The translations under genes were made by a program, and so were the position numbers. A DNA stretch of 6,307 nucleotides from Bacteroidaceae bacterium. GTDB lineage: Bacteria; Bacteroidota; Bacteroidia; Bacteroidales; Bacteroidaceae. The notes under the pieces are model-generated. The model worked only from the letters and a program-made list of their open reading frames with translations. It had not been told where the DNA came from and made no database searches. Position 1 is the stretch's first letter, and the number at the start of each line of letters is the position of its first letter. Of the stretch, positions 1 through 5,900 are shown one piece after another. The stretch is from contig CAADWS010000054.1 of assembly GCA_900752815.1 (NCBI GenBank), positions 1-6,307 on the forward strand. The letters are read 5' to 3'.

Positions 1-267
1 ACCGAAAGGCAGATCGAGTATCCTGTGGTTAAAACATAGCGTTGAATTGTAGTCCGTGCGTTGCCAGAGGGTAAAATGGTCTCCGGCGAACGACCATCTG
101 AAATAGCCTGACAGTGAGCCGAACTGCGGATTGACATTCCTGCTTATGAGGAAGCGGTTCACATCCACGATGTGTCCCGCCGTCAGTAGTATGTTCAGTA
201 TTTCCACGAATGCCAGCTGCGAGTATGGGTCGATAGGCATTACAGGTCCTTTGAAGTTGATTTCCAT
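1..267 (-). CDS. Hypothetical protein, N-terminal 89 residues (runs off the left edge)
   Basis: An uninterrupted reading frame starts at ATG 265-267 and stays open to base 1, giving 89 residues that begin MEINFKGPVMPIDPYSQ and reach the window edge without a stop. It is absent from a simple ORF listing because it has no stop here. The start is supported by an A-rich leader (AAAAGACAAAAG on the minus strand, 271-281), the same motif that precedes the starts at 771 and 3996, and by its position 12 bases after the ardA-like stop. The visible part has a hydrophobic helix-like stretch around residues 18-28 (LAFVEILNILL), not long enough for a clear membrane segment, followed by an aromatic-rich part (GYFRWSF, FTLWQ). 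I do not recognise the family. Its place as the last visible gene of a tightly packed operon suggests the same transcript as the methyltransferase and ArdA-like genes. No function is assigned. Confidence 0.8.
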   Translation of the reverse strand, partial: MEINFKGPVMPIDPYSQLAFVEILNILLTAGHIVDVNRFLISRNVNPQFGSLSGYFRWSFAGDHFTLWQRTDYNSTLCFNHRILDLPFG

Positions 268-279
268 ATCTTTTGTCTT

Positions 280-771
280 TTAGTCATAATTGTCATCAAA
301 TATTTCGTAACGGAATGGAAGCATGTCGCAGTAGTAGCTTGATACGCCCGTGTATATCAGGGCATCTTCTCCCGTGTCCGCGTCTTCTTCCGTTTCCGTG
401 ACGGTATCCCCGTACAGGTCATGGTAGTGTGATACCATCATGTGCGGGTCATCCGTGGTGATGTCATATCCGTAACTTCTGCTCCAGCTTATGAAAAACT
501 CCGTTTCTTCCTCTTCGAGCCTTTCAAGGGCATCCCTGATCTCGAAGAAGTTGGGACAGAGCCATTCACGGCTGATCAGTGTGTCCGGAATGTTTTCCCA
601 TTTCGGATACCGGTATTCCGGTTCCTTTTCCCCGGGAAACAGGTCGGAACAGGCACTCAGGAACTCGCCCATGTCGCTGTAGTCGGACAGGTGCAGCCAG
701 TAGTCCCTGTAATCCTTTATGTCAATGAGATGCTGTGTGGTCACGGCAATCTCTGCATTGTTCAGATCCAT
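280..771 (-). CDS. ArdA-like antirestriction protein (acidic DNA mimic), divergent
   Basis: This 163-residue protein is very acidic: I count about 40 Asp+Glu against about 10 Lys+Arg. The segment WLHLSDYSDMGEF (25-37), followed by a Cys-containing helix, a Pro-Glu run and WENIP (58-62), then FFEI (75-78), follows the pattern of the N-terminal half of ArdA proteins (W-x-D-L-x-D-[YF]-x-D...EF...W/YE...). ArdA proteins are DNA mimics of about 165-170 residues that occupy the DNA site of type I restriction enzymes and are typical of conjugative plasmids and elements. The usual first strand (YVxxYxxYNxG) is not recognisable; residues 1-24 differ, and the C-terminal part (CDMLPFRYEIFDD, 148-160) matches the family only loosely, hence 'divergent'. 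The start at 771 has an A-rich leader (AAAAGACAAG) and lies 1 base beyond the stop of the 773-991 ORF. A 170-base palindrome ends about 30 bases upstream. The gene is near-certain; the family call is moderate. Confidence 0.85.
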   Translation of the reverse strand: MDLNNAEIAVTTQHLIDIKDYRDYWLHLSDYSDMGEFLSACSDLFPGEKEPEYRYPKWENIPDTLISREWLCPNFFEIRDALERLEEEETEFFISWSRSYGYDITTDDPHMMVSHYHDLYGDTVTETEEDADTGEDALIYTGVSSYYCDMLPFRYEIFDDNYD

Positions 772-772
772 A

Positions 773-991
773 TTACTTGTCTTTTATGTATGTGGATGCC
801 GGGGATTCCATTCCACCGACCTCGACAAGGTGCCGTGTCCCGGCTGTGCAGGGTTTTTCGGGAAAATACCGCAGCTCCGCGAGGATGATTTTCCTGAAAA
901 CCGCCTGCGGCCTGACCTTGCTCAGCCGATGGGGACGCGGCTTACCTTTGTCGGTGGGAATGGAACTCCCGGTCTTCTTCATACGGTTCAT
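773..991 (-). CDS. 72-residue hypothetical ORF lying inside a palindrome; coding status doubtful
   Basis: The ORF begins 2 bases after the stop of the methyltransferase-helicase gene and ends 1 base before the ardA-like start, so its packing is that of a true operon gene. The product would be a basic peptide (MNRMKKTG..., with VFRKIILAELRYFPEKPC around residues 31-48). Against coding, most of it (801-970) is one long imperfect palindrome whose stem pairing is preserved in a second copy at 5899-6070. In that second copy the matching frame keeps KIILA--LRYF--KPC--GTR but has no ATG (ACA at the equivalent place) and ends at a TAA at 5919-5921. The shared peptide words coincide with the loop and bulge bases that are also conserved in DNA, so the peptide similarity may be a by-product of nucleic-acid structure. 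I see no recognised domain. It is kept because spacing and start codon are good; it could be dual-purpose or not translated. Confidence 0.4.
   Translation of the reverse strand: MNRMKKTGSSIPTDKGKPRPHRLSKVRPQAVFRKIILAELRYFPEKPCTAGTRHLVEVGGMESPASTYIKDK
801..970 (-). promoter_or_regulatory. Long imperfect palindrome, copy A; candidate single-stranded-DNA promoter for the ardA-like gene
   Basis: The arms 801-853 and 916-970 pair with about 42 Watson-Crick pairs: 801-820 with 950-970, 827-831 with 944-948, 832-840 with 933-941, 841-846 with 923-928, and 848-853 with 916-921. Irregularities are a 4-base bulge (929-932), a T.T mismatch (847/922), an unpaired left patch (821-826) and bulged TT (942-943). 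Copy B repeats these at matching places with different stem sequence. The right arm holds TACCTTTG (943-950). If the + strand folds, this box reads from loop to stem base, and transcription would leave the hairpin leftward with the + strand as template, giving an ardA-like mRNA with a leader of roughly 40 bases. Known precedent: Frpo of F and ssi elements near ColIb ardA. The strand given is the predicted transcription direction. Alternatives are a structured RNA or a palindromic repeat. The palindrome is certain; the promoter role is inference. Confidence 0.75.
943..950 (+). promoter_or_regulatory. -7 box TACCTTTG in the right arm of palindrome A
   Basis: TACCTTTG matches the Bacteroidota sigma-factor -7 consensus TAnnTTTG exactly, and is identical in palindrome B. 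CTTG at 917-920 lies 22 bases upstream as a possible weak -33 (consensus TTTG, usual spacing about 19-21). Its first T is in a bulge (942-943) in the folded hairpin, and the left-arm bases opposite its end (821-826) are mostly unpaired, which would help melting. In duplex DNA the box would drive antisense transcription rightward into the end of the methyltransferase gene. The mirrored minus-strand sequence in the left arm (CACCTTG) lacks the TA. Confidence 0.45.
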
Positions 992-993
992 AT

Positions 994-3900
994 TTATTCT
1001 GTTATGCGCTGGCTTCCCCAGCTGATGTGTATTTTGCCTTCACTGTCCTGCGTGCGGATGAGCAGGCTGTCGATGACAGACATTGTGATGTCGAACTCCT
1101 CGAAGATTTCTGACTGTTCTTTGACCTCACCGGTCTTGATGAATTCGTTCAGACGCTCCTTGGTCAGTACCAGTGCCATCAGGTTCTGTTCGACCGAATC
1201 TTCGTAGGTGACGTAGTGGACATCCTTCATTTCTTTGGAATCGAGACGGATGAAACGGAAGTAGAACTGTTCCATACGGGGGATGTTCCACTGCAGGGAT
1301 TCCAGTATCACGTCGTTGCAGGTAGGTATGTTCACGGAGCTGCTCAGGCTCTGCTGTGTGCATATCAGGATGCCGTTGATGGTGGAGTCGAATTCGGTCA
1401 CGATGCTCTGCCGTTTCTTGAAGGCTACATCTCCCTTGACCACAAATACAGGTCTGTCGGGAAAATGTTCCCGGATATAGCTCTCGTAGAGGTCGAAGGC
1501 CGCCAATGTGGTACATCCGATGGCAACCTTACCCGGTATTGTCCTTATGAGCCTTTCAATATAGCGGGTCTTGGAAGGATAACTGTCACCGTAGTATCCC
1601 TCTATCAGGTGAGGTACCGAACAGGCTTTGATAAGCAGCTTGATCTGCCTCATGAGTCTCAGTCCTGCATCCTTTTTCGTGTCTCCCGTGCTGTTGTAGT
1701 ACAGCTCACAGATGCGGCAGAATTCCTCGATGATGACACGGTATACCTCGTGTTCTCCTTCCGAGGGACGGACGGTATGTGTCCGTATCCGGTATTTCTC
1801 TCCTGCGAAGTCCCTGAATTTACGGGTGATGACCGTTTTGCCGATAAGTTCGGAGAGTTCGTCCTTGTTGTACACGTCCTGGTTCTGTTTCTCGATGCCG
1901 AATACAGTGGCTTTCCCCGGACAGTGGCAGGCACGGAAAAGGACATGCCCCCTGAAGGCGGGGAACGGTGTTCCGTAATCCGGGTTGTTCTCTTCCTCTA
2001 TCTCGTGGTCCCTGTTTTCGTGGTAGACCTGCGGGCTCCAGCATATCATATTTACGGAGTTGTTGTAGAGTAGTTCGAACTGGCTGTACAGTTCCGCGAT
2101 GTTGTTGCGGGTGGTTGTTCCCGTGTCGAGGATCTTGTACCTGAGCCTCCTGAATATGCACAGGATGTTTCTTGTACGCTGCGATGTGGGATTGGTGATT
2201 TCGTCCGACTCGTCGAAGACAAGGCACAGCTTGCCGGAAGTGCGTTTCACGAAACGCATCAGTCCTCTTTTCAGTTTCCGGAGCATGGAGGTGGAGACGA
2301 CAAGGAATGTCCCTTCCGGTATGTTGTTGAGGTCGCCGGCGGTCTGTATTGTACGGAAGCGTTCCTTGTTTATGGTAAGGAACGGTATCCAGGTCATGTT
2401 GGTGGCGATGGCCGGGGCAAGTATGATGACGTTCTTTGCCTTTCTGAACTTGAGCAGGTATTTCGCCCTGTGATAGACGGCGGCGGTCTTGCCTGAACCC
2501 TGCTGCCAGTTCAGCAGGGCGTAGCGTTTCTGCAACACGAGGTTCAGGTCGTGTTTCTGCAAGTCCGTGAATTCGCAGACTTCACCGTCCTTGTTGATGA
2601 ATGTGGTGCGGTCCAGGTATTCCTTCAGGCCGGCATCTTCCCGCATTTCCGCAAACTGGAGATTCTGGGTCTCGTATTGCCTCTGTTTGCGCCGTATCAG
2701 TTTACTGGCGGCACGGATCTGCCGCATGTTCTTTTCTGTGACGTTTTCCGGCATCGGGAGTTCGGCCCTTCCGAGTATGAGGTCGTTGATGCCTGCGGCC
2801 TTGTGCGTGACCTTGTCAAGCAGACGCGGGGCATATTGCTTCAGCTTGAAGCCGTAGGATGTCTTCACCAATGCCACTTCCTTGCGCGGCACCACGTTCT
2901 GCGAGGTGATGTACCTGCGGATGATGCCGAGAACCTTGCCGGTGGTCAGCTTCTTGCGTTCCCATTCCTTTATCTGTTCCCGGGTGGCATTTTCCGGCGG
3001 TTTCTGGTTGCGGAATTTGGACACCAGCGCCTCCGCCTTTTCGACATGCCTGTTCAGCACGGCATGGGCTTTCAGCTCGTACATGTATTTGGCGAGCCTG
3101 TACTCGAACTGTTCCAGCTCTTCTTTGTCTATATGGTTGCACTCCCGCATCAGCTGGAGGCGCAGCCGGTGTTTCATTTTCCGCACTTCGGCTATGCGTT
3201 TCTTCAGCTCATCCATGCTGACAAACTCTTCCGCGTTGTAGGGCTGCATTTCAATATGGAGGGAACGGCGGAGGAATACCATGATTTTTGTTGCGAAATT
3301 CTGCACGCCCACCGTAGAGAAGGCTGAATGTTCCAGCCTGGTCTGGCCGATGAAGGAGAAATTCGAGTTGATTTTCGCCACGCGTGTCTTTTCCCAGAAC
3401 TCGTTCTGCATGAAGGAGAGAGGGACGATGACCATCAGGATTCCGGCAGGGTTGAGCACGTCATAGGCCTTGTCCATGTAGAATTCCTGCGACAGCCTGT
3501 AATCAAATTTCAGGTTGAAGGGCGGATTTCCGACAATGATGTCGAAACGCTGTTCGGGATTGTACAGCTGTATGTCGCATTTCTCGATATGAGCTTCCGG
3601 GTAGAGGTATCTGGCAACGGCCACCGCCTTGCCGTCAATGTCGAATCCGTAGGCATTGTGCAGGTTGGGCAGATGGTTGAAGAAGTTGCCCATGCCGCAG
3701 CACATGTCAAGTACCATTTCCGCCGATGTCGGAGAAAGGGTCTCCACCATGCTCCGGCATATGTCGTGCGGGGTGAAGAACTGTCCCATCTCGAATTCCT
3801 TCTTGGCCTCGGCGTATTCATGGTAGCTGGTGAAATCCGACTGCCTGAGGTTGTGCAGTCCTCCGATTCCCGTGTAGCAGTTGTAGATGCTTTCCTTCGG

Positions 3901-3996
3901 AACGAGGTCCTTGCCGGAGTCTATGGCGAAAAGGATTTTCTCGTTGATCTCGGCACGCCTGTCCTGGGGAATCTGTTGGGGTATGATGGCATACAT
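994..3996 (-). CDS. N6-adenine DNA methyltransferase fused to an SF2/SNF2-like helicase (1000 residues)
   Basis: The N-terminal third is a class I adenine methyltransferase: GQFFTP (71-76) as in type I HsdM and type IIG enzymes, SAM-binding motif VLDMCCGMGNF (95-105), acidic FDID (118-121), and catalytic NPPF (157-160). A charged, probably helical linker of about 200 residues (262-460) follows. The C-terminal half is a helicase: QKHDLNLVLQKRYALLNWQQGSGKT-type region with Walker A GSGKT (500-504), motif Ia-like ILAPAIAT (525-532), DESD motif II (595-598), TGTTTR at the motif III place (625-630), motif V-like ILICTQQSLSSSVNI (876-890), and a degenerate motif VI (QFYFRFIR, 910-917). No nuclease motif or target-recognition domain is evident to me, so it is not an obvious restriction enzyme. 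Related methylase-helicase fusions in phages and conjugative elements (for example DarB of P1) act in antirestriction; that role here is inferred. The ATG at 3996 has the leader AAAAGAAAAGAC. Its stop is 2 bases from the next ORF. Confidence 0.95.
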   Translation of the reverse strand: MYAIIPQQIPQDRRAEINEKILFAIDSGKDLVPKESIYNCYTGIGGLHNLRQSDFTSYHEYAEAKKEFEMGQFFTPHDICRSMVETLSPTSAEMVLDMCCGMGNFFNHLPNLHNAYGFDIDGKAVAVARYLYPEAHIEKCDIQLYNPEQRFDIIVGNPPFNLKFDYRLSQEFYMDKAYDVLNPAGILMVIVPLSFMQNEFWEKTRVAKINSNFSFIGQTRLEHSAFSTVGVQNFATKIMVFLRRSLHIEMQPYNAEEFVSMDELKKRIAEVRKMKHRLRLQLMRECNHIDKEELEQFEYRLAKYMYELKAHAVLNRHVEKAEALVSKFRNQKPPENATREQIKEWERKKLTTGKVLGIIRRYITSQNVVPRKEVALVKTSYGFKLKQYAPRLLDKVTHKAAGINDLILGRAELPMPENVTEKNMRQIRAASKLIRRKQRQYETQNLQFAEMREDAGLKEYLDRTTFINKDGEVCEFTDLQKHDLNLVLQKRYALLNWQQGSGKTAAVYHRAKYLLKFRKAKNVIILAPAIATNMTWIPFLTINKERFRTIQTAGDLNNIPEGTFLVVSTSMLRKLKRGLMRFVKRTSGKLCLVFDESDEITNPTSQRTRNILCIFRRLRYKILDTGTTTRNNIAELYSQFELLYNNSVNMICWSPQVYHENRDHEIEEENNPDYGTPFPAFRGHVLFRACHCPGKATVFGIEKQNQDVYNKDELSELIGKTVITRKFRDFAGEKYRIRTHTVRPSEGEHEVYRVIIEEFCRICELYYNSTGDTKKDAGLRLMRQIKLLIKACSVPHLIEGYYGDSYPSKTRYIERLIRTIPGKVAIGCTTLAAFDLYESYIREHFPDRPVFVVKGDVAFKKRQSIVTEFDSTINGILICTQQSLSSSVNIPTCNDVILESLQWNIPRMEQFYFRFIRLDSKEMKDVHYVTYEDSVEQNLMALVLTKERLNEFIKTGEVKEQSEIFEEFDITMSVIDSLLIRTQDSEGKIHISWGSQRITE

Positions 3997-4026
3997 GTCT
4001 TTTCTTTTTTAATGGTTGGAAACGAA

Positions 4027-4057
4027 GACACCCCGCAAGGATGTCTTACGGGGTGTC
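4027..4057 (-). other. GC-rich hairpin between two operon genes
   Basis: The minus strand reads GACACCCCGTAAG, a 5-base loop, then CTTGCGGGGTGTC: a 13-pair stem with one T.G wobble. On the + strand the same position would be a C.A mismatch, so the fold fits the minus-strand transcript better. It sits in the 80-base gap between the 313-residue gene and the methyltransferase-helicase gene. The minus-strand downstream sequence (TTCGTTTCC) has no clear T-run, so a standard intrinsic terminator is not well supported. A partial terminator, RNA processing site or mRNA-stabilising hairpin would fit. Confidence 0.6.
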
Positions 4058-4076
4058 TGAATAAGTATTTCATGAA

Positions 4077-5018
4077 TCACTCTTCTCTGAGTGTGATTTC
4101 ATCCAGCCGCAGCCTTCTGTAGCAGTTCTCTGCGGCCTGGCTGTCCTTGAAGCGTACGTCGATGCGTCCGTTCTTGTAGAACTTGATCTGTTCTGCGTTG
4201 CTCAGGGTGAGGTTGTACCATTCGGTTATATCCACATCGCGTCTGTCAAGGCCGATGACCATACCGCTTGAACCGTTTATCACGTCATCTGCCCCGTATG
4301 CGATACCTTCGCAGAAAATGTCCACTTTCCTTCCGCAGTCATACGAGAACTCATATTCCCGGTGGTATTCCAGATGGATGCTGTCCCAGGACACGATGTC
4401 AGGGAAAGTTATCTTGTCCTTTTTCAGTTCGGGCTTCACCTTGCTCCAGCGGGAAGGCTGTACCGTTTTCAGGAAACGGGCCAGCAGTTCTTCCTCTGCG
4501 GTCTCACGGAAACTTTTTCCGCCGAGGTGTTCAATGACCATGTCCACGTAAGTCTGGTAGACCGGACGGAATCCCATGCGCATGGCCTTCTCGTCGATTA
4601 CAGGAATGGGTACGTCTACATTGTAGGTCCTGTTGAAATAGGAAATGATGCGATTCGCGAAATTCGCGTTGGCATTGCAGTTGTTGTCCGCAAGCTCGTT
4701 GATGAGGTCAAACGGTTTGAATTCGTTGTGGGTATAGTCATCCTCCCCGCTGTTGTTGAAATAGAAATTCCGTATGGAGACCTTACCGTTATCCTCATAC
4801 TTGAAGCTCTTGATTTCCCGGTACCGTTCCGCTTCTTCCTTGAAGATGGCATACCAACGGTCGATACGGTCAAGCGTCTTGTAGAGCTGGTCCTGCTGGA
4901 GCTGGCAATACTGCCTGTCCTGTTCTGTAATCTTGTCCTCGTTCCTTACTTGCACGTTCAGGATACCTGTGAGCAGGTCAGTGTGGCTGCCTGCTGTTCT
5001 TGTTGCTGTTGTCTGCAT
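4077..5018 (-). CDS. Conserved hypothetical protein, 313 residues; weak DUF4942-like C-terminus
   Basis: This is a soluble-looking protein with no signal peptide or membrane segment. Residues about 28-75 are highly charged and probably helical, possibly coiled coil (QDRQYCQLQQDQLYKTLDR...). The middle contains an Asn-rich stretch (111-122) and a helical segment (146-187). The C-terminus has SSGMVIGLDRRDVDI (240-254) and EQIKFYKNGRIDVRFKD (266-282). The KNG-x-x-D-[VI]-x-F pattern recalls the end of DUF4942 proteins, some of which occur with SAM methyltransferases, but I cannot confirm that family by eye. The start (MQTTATRTAG) follows the previous gene by 12 bases and has an A-rich leader (AAAACAATACAG). 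The neighbouring methyltransferase-helicase downstream makes a role in DNA modification or element transfer plausible, but no function is shown by the sequence. Confidence 0.9.
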   Translation of the reverse strand: MQTTATRTAGSHTDLLTGILNVQVRNEDKITEQDRQYCQLQQDQLYKTLDRIDRWYAIFKEEAERYREIKSFKYEDNGKVSIRNFYFNNSGEDDYTHNEFKPFDLINELADNNCNANANFANRIISYFNRTYNVDVPIPVIDEKAMRMGFRPVYQTYVDMVIEHLGGKSFRETAEEELLARFLKTVQPSRWSKVKPELKKDKITFPDIVSWDSIHLEYHREYEFSYDCGRKVDIFCEGIAYGADDVINGSSGMVIGLDRRDVDITEWYNLTLSNAEQIKFYKNGRIDVRFKDSQAAENCYRRLRLDEITLREE

Positions 5019-5030
5019 AACTGTATTGTT

Positions 5031-5861
5031 TTAGAGATTGTCAATTTCGGGTTTGATACGGTAACAGTAGGTGATGTGGCTGTCCATGTCCTTGACCAGC
5101 TTGACCTGTTCGGGATAAAAGTTGAGACGCCGTTCCACGGCCTGGACATCTATTTTGTCCCACTCGTGCTGCGGCAGGAACCGGTTCTCATGACGGAAAC
5201 ACCAGAGAACGATATGGTTTTCCTGGTTGCCCTTGAACACGGTCCCTTCATAGTCCTTCAGGAACTGTAGGAAGTCCTCTTCGGTCCTGAAAGCCTTGTC
5301 GAAGCCTTGGTACAGGTTACGTGCGTCCGGACCCGTGTTTTTTGTCAGATAATACTGTCTCCATGTCTCAGTGGTGAAATCGCCGTAGAGAGGGTCAGGT
5401 TCGGAATAGGACCATAACGGCACTTTTGCCGTGAATGCGACGGCACCGTTGGCGCACGCACCGCAGTTGCCCCAGTCTTGGAATATCCCTTCCGTCCATC
5501 TGACGAACTTCAACTGGAGGGGGTCAATATGGTGGAAGGATCCTCCGCTGACACTTAAACCGATACCGTCATACTCTTCCCATATGAAAGGGATATAGGG
5601 GATTTCACAGATGGAAATCAGTCCGTCCGTATTTTTGCGTTTCTCGATGAGGGCGTTGCCGTAATATTTCCCGTATCTGTCCACATAGATGAGTCTGTCA
5701 CCGACCTGTGGAATCTTTTCAGAGCGTGTCCTTTCTATCAGTTCCACATAACCGTTGGCCATATCCACGTCCTGCTGTGTCAGCCGGTGTTCATGATCGT
5801 ACAGAATGTTCAGTGGTTTGAGTGTTTCCACCGTGTACTTGTTCTTTGTTGCCTGTAACAT
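5031..5861 (-). CDS. Conserved mobile-element protein, 276 residues, possibly DUF4121-type
   Basis: This is the first sizeable gene of the leftward operon. The protein has a compact beta-rich centre: QVGDRLIYVDRYGKYYGNA (52-70), SGGSFHHID (105-113) and DWGNCGACANGAVAF (129-143) with a C-x-x-C pair (C133, C136), then a helical C-terminal half. The G-D-x-[VI]-x-Y, GGS and WG-x-CGAC-x-GA-V signatures recall DUF4121, a family of unknown function common in Bacteroides conjugative elements; I make that link from memory and hold it loosely. The paired cysteines could bind metal with other residues, but no second CxxC is present. The ATG at 5861 is preceded by an A-rich leader (AACAAAAAATCAAATGTT) and by a small hairpin and palindrome B, so expression is probably set by that leader. 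Confidence 0.93.
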   Translation of the reverse strand: MLQATKNKYTVETLKPLNILYDHEHRLTQQDVDMANGYVELIERTRSEKIPQVGDRLIYVDRYGKYYGNALIEKRKNTDGLISICEIPYIPFIWEEYDGIGLSVSGGSFHHIDPLQLKFVRWTEGIFQDWGNCGACANGAVAFTAKVPLWSYSEPDPLYGDFTTETWRQYYLTKNTGPDARNLYQGFDKAFRTEEDFLQFLKDYEGTVFKGNQENHIVLWCFRHENRFLPQHEWDKIDVQAVERRLNFYPEQVKLVKDMDSHITYCYRIKPEIDNL

Positions 5862-5881
5862 AACATTTGATTTTTTGTTAG

Positions 5882-5900
5882 TCCGGCTTCTGGGGCCGGA
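5882..5900 (-). promoter_or_regulatory. Short GC hairpin in the leader of the 276-residue gene
   Basis: TCCGGC (5882-5887) and GCCGGA (5895-5900) form a 6-pair stem with a 7-base loop, about 20 bases upstream of the ATG at 5861 and abutting the base of palindrome B. On the minus-strand mRNA it lies just ahead of the A-rich leader and could affect ribosome access or mRNA stability. No T-run follows, so a terminator is unlikely. There is no equally clear hairpin at the matching place downstream of palindrome A. Confidence 0.45.

Noticed and set aside
442..888. Plus-strand frames opposite the ardA-like gene and palindrome A
   Set aside because: They run across the gene boundary and the hairpin, have no family resemblance, and contradict the packed minus-strand layout.
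1216..2073. Long + strand frame of 285 codons, with others of 258-302 codons at 2551-3327, 3328-4122 and 4362-5270
   Set aside because: They lie entirely opposite the methyltransferase-helicase and its upstream neighbours, show no motifs, and their composition is what the reverse complement of real codons gives. The minus-strand frames have clear domain motifs.
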